64,000 nucleotides of DNA from Streptomyces lydicus (lineage in GTDB: Bacteria > Actinomycetota > Actinomycetes > Streptomycetales > Streptomycetaceae): contig NZ_RDTE01000003.1 in the NCBI RefSeq assembly GCF_004125265.1, positions 6,696,001 through 6,760,000 on the forward strand, read 5' to 3'. Of this stretch, positions 6,991-15,324 are shown in pieces (position 1 is the first letter of the stretch; every line of letters starts with the position of its first letter). The notes beneath the pieces were generated by a model. The model had not been told where the DNA came from. It worked only from the letters and a program-made list of their open reading frames with translations, and searched no databases. A program made the position numbers and the translations under genes.

Positions 6991-8995
6991 CCGAGGCGCC
7001 GTCCAGGGTCAGCACCGACTCCGGGTGGAACTGCACTCCGGCGAAGCCCGGACCGCGCAGCGCGTGCACCTCGCCGCTGTCCGCGTCCCGGCTCAACTCC
7101 ACCCGGTGCATGGCGAGTTCGGCCGCCGTGGTGTCGTCGCAGCGGGCCGTGAAGGTGTTGTAGAAGCCGACGGTCTCCGGGCGGCCGAAGAAGTCGATCC
7201 GCTCCTGCGCGCCCTGGCAGGGCACCTCCTTGCGGACGATCTCCAACCCCAGCTCGGCGGCGAGCAGTTCATGCCCCAGGCAGACCCCCAGAAGGCCTTC
7301 GCGGTGCCCGGCGACCAGCTCGGCGGTGAGCGACCGCAGAAAGCGCATCTTCGGGTCGGCGGCGTCCGACGGGTTCCCGGGACCCGGGCCCAGCACGATC
7401 GGGCCCCGGTGCGTGCGGGCGGCCTCGCGCAGCCCCGGCTCGTCGAAGCGGCGCACGGTGACGTCCAGCCCCGAGGTGCGCAGCAGATGCGCCAGCATCG
7501 CGGTGAAGGTGTCCTCCGCGTCGACGACCAGCGCGTGCCCGCTCAGCTCGGCGATCGGCGCGGTGGTCTGCATCCGCAGCCAGAAGGGCGCGAGACCGGC
7601 CCGGCGGGCGTCCAGCGCGGCCCGCACCCGGGGGTCGTCGGCCAGCCGCTGACCGCGGTCCCCGGCGGGCCCGCGCGCGGGTGCCGGCCGTACCCCCAGC
7701 GCGCTGAGCACCCCCGCGGCCTTGGCGTGCGTCTCGGCGACCTCGCTGCGCGGGTCGGAGGCGCGGACGAGAGTGGCGCCGACCGGTACCCGCAGCCGGC
7801 CGTCCGCGGAGATGTCGGCGGTACGGATCAGGATCGGCGAGTCCAGCGTCTGCGCGCCGCCCGCGTCCCGGCCGATCAGCGCCAGCGCCCCCGCGTAGTA
7901 GCCGCGGCCCCGCCCCCCGGCGTCCGCCGGCTCGTACCGCTCGATCACCCGGCAGGCGTTCTGCACCGGCGACCCGGTGACCGTCGCCGCGAACATCGTC
8001 TCCTTCAGCACCTCGCGCACATCCAGGGTGGACCGGCCGCGCAGTTCGTACTCGGTGTGCGCGAGGTGTGCCATCTCCTTGAGCCGGGGCCCGACCACCA
8101 CCCCGCCCCTGTCGCCGACGGTGCACATCATCTTCAGTTCCTCGTCCACCACCATGGACAGCTCCTCGGCCTCCTTGCGGTCGTCGAGGAACGCCAGCAG
8201 GCTCTCGGCGGTGGGGCCGCCCTCCGGGTAGCGGTAGGTGCCGCTGATCGGGTTCATCACCACCGTCCCGGCCGCCGCGCCGTCGCCGGACGGGGCCTCA
8301 TCCGGCCCGCTCCTGGCGCCGGTCATCCGGACGTGCACCTCGGGGCTGGCGCCGACCAGGGTGTGCACCCCGGGGCGGTGCACCACATACGTCCAGTACG
8401 CGCCGCGCTCACCGGCCAGCAGCCGCCGGAACAGCGCCAGCGCGCCGGCCGCCGAGAAGTCCTCGACGGTGCCCTCGAAGGTCCTGCGGATGACGAAGTT
8501 CGCGCCCTCGCCGGTGCCGATCTCGTCCCGCACTACCCGCCCGACGATCTCGGCGTAGGCGTCGTCGTCCACGTCGAACGCCCCGTCCGTCACCCGTACG
8601 TCCTGCACGGGCAGCGCCGCCAGCACCTCGTCGAGCGGCAGCTCCGCGCTCTCGCGGGGGCGCAGCACGGCCAGCGGTGTGCCGTCGTCATGGGCCCGGA
8701 AGCCGCGCTCGCGGATCTGCCGGAACGGGATCAGCGCGAGCGCGTCGGTCACCGGCGCGCCGGGCGCCCCCTCGCCCAGCGGGATGTCGGCCAGCCGCCC
8801 GACCTCGTCGACCTCACCGATCAGCACCTCGACGCCGGGGGCACCTCCCGTTGGAGCGGAGCCGAGAGTGGGGGAGGCCGCCTCCCGGCCGGGCGTGCGG
8901 CGGTGGAGCAGGGCGAACGGCGGGCAGGCGGGGTCGAGCAGCCGCCGGACGAGTGCGGCGGCGTCCGGGTGGGCGGCGGGGGGCTCGTGGTGCAT
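6956..8995 (-). CDS. trpE: fused anthranilate synthase (TrpE-TrpG, PhzE-like)
   Basis: 679 residues in one chain. The N-terminal chorismate-binding half includes NPISGTYRYP, DEELKMM, GPRLKEMAHLAHTEY and GRDAG. The C-terminal type-1 glutamine amidotransferase has nucleophile Cys in GVCLGHE and the His in FHPES. It should convert chorismate plus Gln to anthranilate in Trp synthesis. The whole-chain layout is closest to PhzE-type fusions, but a Trp-rich leader peptide and attenuator upstream tie it to tryptophan, as reported for the fused S. venezuelae enzyme. The ATG at 8995 (MHHEPP) was chosen because a GGAAGGA ribosome site precedes it. The 3' end overlaps the ldhA-like gene by 35 bp. Confidence 0.88.
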   Translation of the reverse strand: MHHEPPAAHPDAAALVRRLLDPACPPFALLHRRTPGREAASPTLGSAPTGGAPGVEVLIGEVDEVGRLADIPLGEGAPGAPVTDALALIPFRQIRERGFRAHDDGTPLAVLRPRESAELPLDEVLAALPVQDVRVTDGAFDVDDDAYAEIVGRVVRDEIGTGEGANFVIRRTFEGTVEDFSAAGALALFRRLLAGERGAYWTYVVHRPGVHTLVGASPEVHVRMTGARSGPDEAPSGDGAAAGTVVMNPISGTYRYPEGGPTAESLLAFLDDRKEAEELSMVVDEELKMMCTVGDRGGVVVGPRLKEMAHLAHTEYELRGRSTLDVREVLKETMFAATVTGSPVQNACRVIERYEPADAGGRGRGYYAGALALIGRDAGGAQTLDSPILIRTADISADGRLRVPVGATLVRASDPRSEVAETHAKAAGVLSALGVRPAPARGPAGDRGQRLADDPRVRAALDARRAGLAPFWLRMQTTAPIAELSGHALVVDAEDTFTAMLAHLLRTSGLDVTVRRFDEPGLREAARTHRGPIVLGPGPGNPSDAADPKMRFLRSLTAELVAGHREGLLGVCLGHELLAAELGLEIVRKEVPCQGAQERIDFFGRPETVGFYNTFTARCDDTTAAELAMHRVELSRDADSGEVHALRGPGFAGVQFHPESVLTLDGASVTAQLLAAVLV

Positions 8996-9041
8996 GACGG
9001 GGTTCCTTCCGGGAGAGGAGGAACGGCCGCCGCACATGGCT

Positions 9042-9066
9042 GAAGGCCGCCCCTCGGGCGGCCTTC
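9042..9066 (-). terminator. trp attenuator hairpin
   Basis: A perfect 11-bp inverted repeat (arm GAAGGCCGCCC) with a 3-nt loop lies between the leader-peptide stop and the trpE start on the minus strand. There is no U-run, which is usual for Streptomyces terminators. Stalling on the leader Trp codons would be expected to prevent its formation. Confidence 0.75.
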
Positions 9067-9091
9067 GCGAAGTGTGTGGTGTGCGCGCGAA

Positions 9092-9154
9092 TCAGTGGGC
9101 CGCCGGATGAGCGGTCCACCACCAGTTCATGTTCATGGCCGGTCGCGTGCACAT
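9092..9154 (-). CDS. trpL: trp leader peptide
   Basis: A 20-residue ORF whose core NWWWTAHPAAH contains three consecutive Trp codons. This is the hallmark of actinomycete trp leaders. Translation senses charged tRNA-Trp and sets the fate of the hairpin at 9042-9066 ahead of the anthranilate synthase. Two starts are possible: ATG at 9154, about 7 bp after a TAGGGT -10 element (9162-9167) and therefore possibly leaderless, or the inner ATG at 9136, which gives 14 residues. No ribosome site is visible for either. Confidence 0.85.
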   Translation of the reverse strand: MCTRPAMNMNWWWTAHPAAH

Positions 9155-9234
9155 GGGTGGCACCCTACCGGACCGTCCGGGTCCCGTGCGTCTCACAGTC
9201 CGGATGCCCGGACGGACACCCTCACGGGACCCCG

Positions 9235-9240
9235 TAATGT
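9235..9240 (+). promoter_or_regulatory. -10 element of a probably leaderless aroH transcript
   Basis: TAATGT sits 7 bp before the GTG of the DAHP synthase, so transcription would begin at or next to the start codon. No Shine-Dalgarno sequence is present. The -35 region is weak. Confidence 0.5.
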
Positions 9241-9247
9241 GGGACTT

Positions 9248-10597
9248 GTGACCGTGAACGCTGAAACCCACGCCGGTGGCCACACCTGGCGAGACCTGCC
9301 CGCGGCGCAGCAGCCTGACTGGCCGGACCAAAAGGCTCTGCGCGATGTGATCGCGGAGCTCGAGTCCTATCCGCCGCTCGTCTTCGCGGGCGAGTGCGAC
9401 CAGCTGCGCGAGCGCCTGGGAGCGGTCGCCCGTGGTGAGGCGTTCCTGCTTCAGGGCGGCGACTGCGCGGAGGCCTTCGACGCCGTATCCGCCGAGCACA
9501 TCCGCAACAAGCTCAAGACGCTCCTCCAGATGGGCGCCGTCCTGACCTACGCCGGGTCCGTCCCGGTGGTCAAGGTCGGCCGGATCGCCGGCCAGTACAG
9601 CAAGCCGCGCTCCAAGCCCACCGAGACCCGCGACGGGGTGACGCTGCCGACCTACCGCGGCGACTCCGTCAACGGCTTCGAGTTCACCGAGGCGGCCCGG
9701 ATCCCGGACCCCGAGCGGCTGAAGCGGATGTACCACGCCTCCGCGGCGACGCTGAACCTCGTGCGCGCCTTCACCACGGGCGGCTACGCCGACCTGCGGC
9801 AGGTGCACGCCTGGAACCAGGACTTCGTGAAGTCCTCGCCCTCCGGACAGCGCTACGAGGCGCTGGCCCGCGAGATCGACCGCGCGATGAACTTCATGAA
9901 CGCCTGCGGGGTGGACCCGGAGGAGTTCCGCACCGTCGAGTTCTACGCCTCCCACGAGGCGCTGGTCCTGGACTACGAGTCGTCGCTGACCCGCGTCGAC
10001 TCGCGCACCGGCAACCTCTACGACGTCTCCGGCCACATGGTCTGGATCGGCGAGCGCACCCGTCAGCTGGACGGCGCGCACATCGAGTTCGCCTCGCGCA
10101 TCCGCAACCCGATCGGCGTCAAGCTCGGCCCGACGACCACCCCCGAGGACGCGCTGACGCTCATCGAGCGTCTCGACCCGGAGCGGGAGCCGGGCCGGCT
10201 GACCTTCATCACCCGCATGGGAGCGGACAAGGTCCGCGACAAGCTCCCCGAGCTGGTCGAGAAGGTCACCGCCTCCGGCGCGCAGGTCGCCTGGATCTGC
10301 GACCCGATGCACGGCAACACCTTCGAGGCGGCCTCCGGTCACAAGACCCGGCGCTTCGACGATGTGCTGGACGAGGTCAAGGGCTTCTTCGAGGTCCACA
10401 AGAGCCTCGGCACGCACCCGGGCGGTATCCACGTCGAGCTGACCGGTGACGACGTCACCGAGTGCGTGGGCGGCGGCGACGAGATCTTCGTCGACGACCT
10501 CCACCAGCGCTACGAGACCGCCTGCGACCCGCGGCTCAACCGCAGCCAGTCGCTCGACCTGGCCTTCCTGGTGGCGGAGATGTACCGCGACCAGTGA
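9248..10597 (+). CDS. aroH: class II DAHP synthase
   Basis: 449 residues. It condenses phosphoenolpyruvate and erythrose 4-phosphate to DAHP, the first step of the shikimate pathway. The plant-type (class II) family is recognisable from WRDLPAAQQPDWPD, GGDCAEAF (metal-binding Cys), the PVVKVGRIAGQ and KPRSKPTE block, CDPMHGNT and GGIHVELTGDDVTEC. The GTG at 9248 matches the usual 450-residue length. The longer frame upstream runs through the divergent trp leader and is not coding. It is arranged head to head with the Trp-controlled anthranilate synthase, linking entry to the pathway with its Trp branch. Confidence 0.95.
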   Translation: MTVNAETHAGGHTWRDLPAAQQPDWPDQKALRDVIAELESYPPLVFAGECDQLRERLGAVARGEAFLLQGGDCAEAFDAVSAEHIRNKLKTLLQMGAVLTYAGSVPVVKVGRIAGQYSKPRSKPTETRDGVTLPTYRGDSVNGFEFTEAARIPDPERLKRMYHASAATLNLVRAFTTGGYADLRQVHAWNQDFVKSSPSGQRYEALAREIDRAMNFMNACGVDPEEFRTVEFYASHEALVLDYESSLTRVDSRTGNLYDVSGHMVWIGERTRQLDGAHIEFASRIRNPIGVKLGPTTTPEDALTLIERLDPEREPGRLTFITRMGADKVRDKLPELVEKVTASGAQVAWICDPMHGNTFEAASGHKTRRFDDVLDEVKGFFEVHKSLGTHPGGIHVELTGDDVTECVGGGDEIFVDDLHQRYETACDPRLNRSQSLDLAFLVAEMYRDQ

Positions 10598-10633
10598 GCC
10601 GGTCGGCCGCTGACCTGCACTGACGGGCAGCGA

Positions 10634-10683
10634 CACAACGCAGTGGGGCGCGGATCCTGTGATCCGCGCCCCACTGCGTTGTG
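10634..10683 (+). terminator. strong terminator after aroH
   Basis: A perfect 23-bp inverted repeat (arm begins CACAACGCAGTGGGGCGCGG) with a 4-nt CTGT loop starts 37 bp after the stop. It would end the aroH transcript and insulate the iron-regulated bfd promoter just beyond it. Confidence 0.9.
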
Positions 10684-10702
10684 CGGCCCCCGCCGAGCCA
10701 GG

Positions 10703-10721
10703 TAAGGTAAGGGTTACCTCA
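10703..10721 (+). promoter_or_regulatory. iron box (IdeR/DmdR1-type operator) upstream of bfd
   Basis: A 19-bp imperfect palindrome with half-sites TAAGGTAAG and (reverse complement) TGAGGTAAC around a central base. It resembles the actinobacterial DtxR/IdeR/DmdR consensus built from TTAGGTTAG half-sites. It lies 50 bp before the bacterioferritin-associated ferredoxin gene, so iron-dependent repression is expected. Binding is inferred. Confidence 0.65.
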
Positions 10722-10770
10722 CTCAAGATCAGCCGGACGGGTGAGGTGACTCCACGGAAGGTGAAGCCGC

Positions 10771-11025
10771 GTGTACGTCTGCTCCTGCTTCGGGATCACC
10801 GAGCAGCAGGTCCGTGAGCACGCGGACACGGGTGCCTGCACGCCCCGGCAGATCGCCTCCGCCTGCAAGGCCGGCACCGACTGCGGCGGCTGCGTCAAGC
10901 GCATCCAGTCCCTGCTCGGCCGGGGCGCCTGCCCCCGCAGGGAGCTCATCGAGACCGGCGCGCCCGAACCGCTGGGCGCGGAGGCGGACGCCGTGGGGCC
11001 CGCGGCGCTTTCGGAGGCCGCGTAG
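10771..11025 (+). CDS. bfd: bacterioferritin-associated ferredoxin
   Basis: 84 residues. A BFD-like [2Fe-2S] domain occupies 1-50: CSC (Cys4, Cys6) and DCGGC (Cys38, Cys41) give the CXC-X31-CXXC spacing of the family, which reduces ferritin-stored iron to release it. The C-terminal 30 residues are Ala/Glu-rich and not conserved. The start is GTG with a GGAAGGTGAAG site. The bacterioferritin gene follows in convergent orientation, the expected partner, and an iron box lies upstream. Confidence 0.92.
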   Translation: MYVCSCFGITEQQVREHADTGACTPRQIASACKAGTDCGGCVKRIQSLLGRGACPRRELIETGAPEPLGAEADAVGPAALSEAA

Positions 11026-11095
11026 CCCTCAGGGGCGACGGGGGTCTCCCGCAGCCGTTGTCGACCGTGCCGAGGGGGAGCATCCGGCCGCTCGC

Positions 11096-11572
11096 TCAGC
11101 TCGGCTGCTCGATGACCTGGGCGATGTAGAGCGCTTCTCCGAGCTTCTCCACCAGCTCCAGCTGGGTGTCGAGATAGTCGATGTGGTGCTCCTCGTCCGC
11201 GAGGATGTCCTCGAAGATATTCGCCGAGGTGATGTCGCCCTTGGTGCGCATGAGCTCGATACCGCGCTTGAGGCGGTCGATGGCCTCGACCTCGATCTGC
11301 CGGTCGGCCTGGAACATCTCCGTGACGGTCTGGCCCACCCGCACGTGGAACAGCCGCTGGTAATTCGGCAGAGCTTCCAGGAAGAGAATCCGGTCCGTCA
11401 GGATCTCCGCATGCTTCATCTCGTCGAAGGACTCTGAGCGGGTGTACTTCGCGAGCTTCGTCCAGCCGAAGTTCTCCTGCATCTTGGCGTGCAGGAAGTA
11501 CTGGTTGATCGCGGTGAGCTCGGCGGTCAGCTGCTCATTGAGGAATTCGATGACCTCGGGGTCGCCCTGCAT
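11096..11572 (-). CDS. bfr: bacterioferritin
   Basis: 158 residues, normal length. It is a haem-binding ferritin that oxidises and stores iron in a 24-mer shell. Ferroxidase ligands are Glu18 (ELTAINQY), Glu51 and His54 (DEMKHAE), and the ADEEHH block at about 127-130. Met52 is the haem axial ligand. The start at 11572 was chosen because homology begins at MQGDPEVI and an AAGGAG site precedes it. It is convergent with bfd. Confidence 0.95.
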   Translation of the reverse strand: MQGDPEVIEFLNEQLTAELTAINQYFLHAKMQENFGWTKLAKYTRSESFDEMKHAEILTDRILFLEALPNYQRLFHVRVGQTVTEMFQADRQIEVEAIDRLKRGIELMRTKGDITSANIFEDILADEEHHIDYLDTQLELVEKLGEALYIAQVIEQPS

Positions 11573-11718
11573 GGCTGCGGGCTCCTTCCACGCGAGAACT
11601 GGGCAGGTGCCGCATCCTCGCACCGCCCGGAGCGGGGCGTCCAGTAAGTGCACGCTTAGTGCGAGTTGCCCCAATCCCTCCCTTCCCTGGTCATCGGCAC
11701 CCCTTCCGGTCTGACACC

Positions 11719-12351
11719 ATGGAGGGCATGGGTCAGCCGGAAAGCCGCGAAGAGGAGCATCCTCAGCTGCCTCCGGGGCAGCGGTTGCAGCGGGGCTGGC
11801 CGGTGACGCATTACGGGCCGGTGCCGAAGTTCCGCGCCGAACGCTGGGAGTTCCGGGCTTTTGGCGCCACCGCCGACGACGCGAAACACTGCTGGTCGCA
11901 CGAGGAATTCACGGCACTGCCGTACACCACGGTCGTTGCCGATATGCACTGCGTGACGAAATTCAGCATGCTGGGAGCCGAATGGGGCGGAGTACGCACC
12001 CGGACGATCCTGGAACTCGCACCGCCGGCTCCCGACGTCACCCATGTCATGGTGTGGGCCGAGTACGGCTTCAGTTCGAATGTGCGGATCGAGGATTTCG
12101 CCGCGGAGAAATGCCTCTTCGCCACGCACCGCTCGGGTGAACTCCTCACCGCGGAGCACGGTTTCCCGGTCCGCCTGATCGTTCCGCACCTGTACGCCTG
12201 GAAGGGCCCCAAGTGGGTCCGCGGCATCGAGTACATGCGGGCCGACCGCCGCGGTTTCTGGGAGGAACGCGGCTACCACAACCTGGGCGACCCCTGGCAA
12301 GAGCAGCGCTACTCCTACCAGGAGGAGCCCGGGGACGGCCCCGAGCTCTGA
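11719..12351 (+). CDS. sulfite oxidase-like molybdopterin oxidoreductase
   Basis: 210 residues. The sulfite oxidase-like oxidoreductase family is recognised from RGWPVTHYGPVPKF at the N-terminus and a molybdopterin domain whose DMHCVTKFS motif supplies the Cys ligand to Mo. There is no haem or dimerisation domain and no Tat signal, so this is a compact cytoplasmic form. Its physiological substrate is unknown. The ATG at 11719 is preferred. A second ATG at 11728 is possible but has GGAGGG only 1 bp away. Neither has a good ribosome site. Confidence 0.82.
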   Translation: MEGMGQPESREEEHPQLPPGQRLQRGWPVTHYGPVPKFRAERWEFRAFGATADDAKHCWSHEEFTALPYTTVVADMHCVTKFSMLGAEWGGVRTRTILELAPPAPDVTHVMVWAEYGFSSNVRIEDFAAEKCLFATHRSGELLTAEHGFPVRLIVPHLYAWKGPKWVRGIEYMRADRRGFWEERGYHNLGDPWQEQRYSYQEEPGDGPEL

Positions 12352-12372
12352 CCCCGGCGCCCGGGACGGGGC

Positions 12373-13266
12373 TCAGGCCCCGCGCAGCTCCTTGAGCCGG
12401 GCCACGTCCGCCGCATGCCCCTCCTTGCCGCCCGGGGTCTCGACCACCAGCGGCACACCCTCCGTCGCCGGGTGGCGGAACAGCTCGCCGAACGGCTCCG
12501 CACCGATGTGACCGACGCCGATGTTCTCGTGCCTGTCCTTGTGGGCACCGACGACATCCTTGGAGTCATTGGCGTGGATCAGCTTCAGCCGGCCCTCGCC
12601 CGCGACCTCCACCAGCTCGTCCAGCAGCGCCTTCGTGCCGCCCGGCGCCGCCATGTCGTGCCCGGCCGCGAACGCATGACAGGTGTCGAGGCAGATCCCC
12701 AGCTTGGGGTGCCGGTCCAGCGCGTCGAAGTACGGACCGAGATCTTCGGCCAGTGCGCACAGCGACGCCCCCTGCCCGGCCGTCGGCTCCAGCAGCAGCC
12801 AGGGGTCGTCCGGGTGCGTCAGCTCGTCGAGCAACGGCAGCATCCGCTCTCTGACCTGCGCCATCGCCGTCTCGCGCGGCCGCCCGCCGGTCGCCGAACC
12901 GGTGTGCACGACCACGCCCAGCGCGCCGATCTCCCGGCTGCGGCGCAGCGAGTGGCGCAACGAGTCCACGGATTTGTCGACGGTCGCCCCGGTGTGCGAA
13001 CCGAAGTTGATCAGGTACGGCGCATGGACATACGCCGGAATACCCTCCTCGGCGCAGGCCGCCCGGAACGCCTCGTCCTGTGCGGGGCTGCCGGGCAGCG
13101 TCGCCCAGCCGCGCGGATTGGCCACGAAGACCTGGACGACCTCGTCGCCCATCTCCCGGGCGTAGGGAAGGCCGGTCCTGGCCAGGCCGCCGGCCACCGG
13201 AACATGGCCGCCGACCGGGTTGCGTGCACGGGCGCGCTGCGCGTCGCCCTCGGGGAAGGTACTCAC
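12373..13266 (-). CDS. nfo: endonuclease IV (deoxyribonuclease IV)
   Basis: 297 residues, AP endonuclease family 2, a three-zinc TIM barrel that cleaves DNA 5' to abasic sites in base-excision repair. Visible metal-ligand motifs: YVHAPYLIN, VHTGS, LLEPTAGQG, CLDTCHAFAAGHD, IHANDS, DRHENIG(V)GHIG and VVETPG. It ends 21 bp after the convergent molybdopterin gene and lies just downstream of the PASTA kinase in the same orientation. Confidence 0.93.
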   Translation of the reverse strand: MSTFPEGDAQRARARNPVGGHVPVAGGLARTGLPYAREMGDEVVQVFVANPRGWATLPGSPAQDEAFRAACAEEGIPAYVHAPYLINFGSHTGATVDKSVDSLRHSLRRSREIGALGVVVHTGSATGGRPRETAMAQVRERMLPLLDELTHPDDPWLLLEPTAGQGASLCALAEDLGPYFDALDRHPKLGICLDTCHAFAAGHDMAAPGGTKALLDELVEVAGEGRLKLIHANDSKDVVGAHKDRHENIGVGHIGAEPFGELFRHPATEGVPLVVETPGGKEGHAADVARLKELRGA

Positions 13267-13330
13267 CCTCCCAGGGTGCCAGGTGCCCCACGCCCGCCGG
13301 ACGGCAGCCGTGGGGCACGGACGGCGGGTC

Positions 13331-15301
13331 CTACAGCCCGCCCTTGAGCTCGATGGTGATCGTGCCGCCCTTCGGCGCCTTCTTCCCGGGGTCGACGGAC
13401 TGGGTGTCGACCGTGTCCTTCGGGAAGAAGAACGGCTTCTTCACCTCGACCTGGAAGCCCAGATCCGTCAGCTGCTTCCTGGCGTCATCGACGTTCTTGC
13501 CGGTGACGTTCGGGACGGCGATCATCTCCGGCCCCTGGGAGAGCGTGAGGGTGACCGTGTCGCCCTTGCCGAGCTGCTTGCCCTCGGCCGGGTTCTGCCG
13601 GGCGACGGTGCCCTTGTCCTGGGTGGAGAACACCGGCGCGTCGGCGAAACGCACCTGGAACCCGGCCTCGCGCAGCGTGTTCGCCGCGTCCGTGCGGTCG
13701 CTGCCGAGGACGCCGGGGACTCCGACCGCGCTGCCACGGCTGACCGTCAGCCCCACGCCCGTATCGGGCCGCCGCTTGGTCCCGGCAACCGGGTCCGTAC
13801 GGATCACCGAGCCCTTGGCCACCTCGTCGCTGAACTGCCGGGTGACGGTGGCCGGCACCAGCCCGCGGTCGCGCAGCTTGCGCCTGGCGTCGGCGACCGG
13901 GGTGCCGGACAGGTCCGGGACCTCGACGATCTCCGGGCCGCGGGAGATGGTGACGGTGACCGTGCCGGTGCCACGGATCTGCTTGCCGGTCGCCGGATCC
14001 GTCTTCATGACGTGCCCGCGCTCCACGTTCGAGCTGAAGCCGCGCACCACCTTCACGCCCAGGCCGTCGTCCCGCAGGGTCTTCTCGGCCTTGGCCTGTG
14101 TCATCTCCAGCACCGCGGGGACGGTGGTGAACTGGCCGTCGGTGACGTACCAGACGCCCGTGCCGACCCCGAGGATCAGCAGGACGGCCGCGACGACGGT
14201 GACGAGCGGCCGCCGCCGGAGCCCGCGGCGGGGCGGTGCCTCCTCGGCGGGCACCGGCCGCAGCCGGGTGGTCTGCTCGGAGGCCGTCGGCACCTCCAGC
14301 CGGCTGGTGCGGTTCAGCTCCGCCTCACCGGCCCCCGGCAGCGGCGGCTGCACTCCGCCGGCGCGGGGTATCACGTCCGTACGCGCGAACTCGTCGACCG
14401 CACCCCCCGCGGCCAGGTCCCTGGCCTGCGGCGGTACGACGTCCAGCTGGGCGTCGGTCAGCTGCGCCCGGGCCTCCTGCGCCCGGGACAGCAGCACCAC
14501 CGCGTCCTGCGGCCGCAGCTGCGGCTCGCGGGCACAGGCCAGCGCCACCAGCTCGTCCAGCTGCGGTGCGAGGGCGGGCACCAGCCCGGACGGCGGCAGC
14601 ACGTCCTCGTGCAGATGCTGGTAGAGGACCTGCGCCACGGTGCCGCCGGTGTGCGGCTTGCCGCCGGTCAGCATCTCGTAGAGCACCACACCGCAGGCGT
14701 AGACATCGACCCGGGCGTCCGCGGTGCCGTGCTCCAGCTGCTCGGGAGCGAGGTAGGAGACGGTGCCCAGCACGGAGCCGGTCGAGGCGGTGGTGTTGGT
14801 GTCCACCGCCCGCACCAGACCGAAGTCGGCGACCTTGACCCGGCCGTCGTCGCCGATCAGGACGTTCTCCGGCTTCATGTCGCGGTGCACCAGCCCGGCA
14901 CGGTGCGCGGCCCCCAGGGCGGCCAGGATCGGCTCCAGGATGTCCAGCGCGGCCCGCGGTTGCAGGGCGCCCCGCTCGCGCAGCACATCGCGCAGCGTGC
15001 AGCCCGCGACGTACTCCATGGCCAGATACACGTACGTACCGTCCGTGCCCTGGTCGAAGACGCCCACCACATTCGGATGCGACAGCCGCGCGACCGACTT
15101 CGCCTCACGGATGAAGCGCTCGACGAACGCCTCGTCCGTGGCGAGGCCCGGGTGCATGACCTTCAGCGCGAGCACGCGGTCGAGCCGGGTGTCCATGGCC
15201 TGGTAGACCGTGGCCATACCGCCTGCGGCGATGCGCGCCTGGACGCGATAACGGCCGTCGAGCAGCTGGCCCACGAGCGGGTCCTGGAGGGTGGTATCCA
15301 C
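13331..15301 (-). CDS. PASTA-domain Ser/Thr protein kinase (PknL/PknB-like)
   Basis: 656 residues. The kinase domain (about 17-280) has the Gly loop AAGGMATV, Lys47 in LALKVMHP, HRDMKPEN, DFG in VADFGLV and APE in YLAPEQ. A Pro/Thr/Ala-rich juxtamembrane region, one membrane helix (about 355-380) and four extracellular PASTA repeats follow. PASTA repeats typically sense muropeptides or lipid II. Start GTG 15301 was chosen because a TAGACT -10 element (15310-15315) lies 8 bp upstream, suggesting a leaderless transcript, and the longer frame runs into non-coding repeats. Position corresponds to pknL of mycobacteria, next to the Rv2175c-type gene. Confidence 0.92.
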   Translation of the reverse strand: MDTTLQDPLVGQLLDGRYRVQARIAAGGMATVYQAMDTRLDRVLALKVMHPGLATDEAFVERFIREAKSVARLSHPNVVGVFDQGTDGTYVYLAMEYVAGCTLRDVLRERGALQPRAALDILEPILAALGAAHRAGLVHRDMKPENVLIGDDGRVKVADFGLVRAVDTNTTASTGSVLGTVSYLAPEQLEHGTADARVDVYACGVVLYEMLTGGKPHTGGTVAQVLYQHLHEDVLPPSGLVPALAPQLDELVALACAREPQLRPQDAVVLLSRAQEARAQLTDAQLDVVPPQARDLAAGGAVDEFARTDVIPRAGGVQPPLPGAGEAELNRTSRLEVPTASEQTTRLRPVPAEEAPPRRGLRRRPLVTVVAAVLLILGVGTGVWYVTDGQFTTVPAVLEMTQAKAEKTLRDDGLGVKVVRGFSSNVERGHVMKTDPATGKQIRGTGTVTVTISRGPEIVEVPDLSGTPVADARRKLRDRGLVPATVTRQFSDEVAKGSVIRTDPVAGTKRRPDTGVGLTVSRGSAVGVPGVLGSDRTDAANTLREAGFQVRFADAPVFSTQDKGTVARQNPAEGKQLGKGDTVTLTLSQGPEMIAVPNVTGKNVDDARKQLTDLGFQVEVKKPFFFPKDTVDTQSVDPGKKAPKGGTITIELKGGL

Positions 15302-15324
15302 GGGAGACGAGTCTATCGGTCCCC

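Noticed and set aside
6956..9154. Phenazine biosynthesis gene based on PhzE similarity
   Set aside because: No other phz gene is present, and a Trp attenuator precedes the gene.
9092..10726. 544-codon minus-strand frame opposite aroH
   Set aside because: Only its last 20 codons (the trp leader peptide) are supported. The rest is antisense to DAHP synthase.
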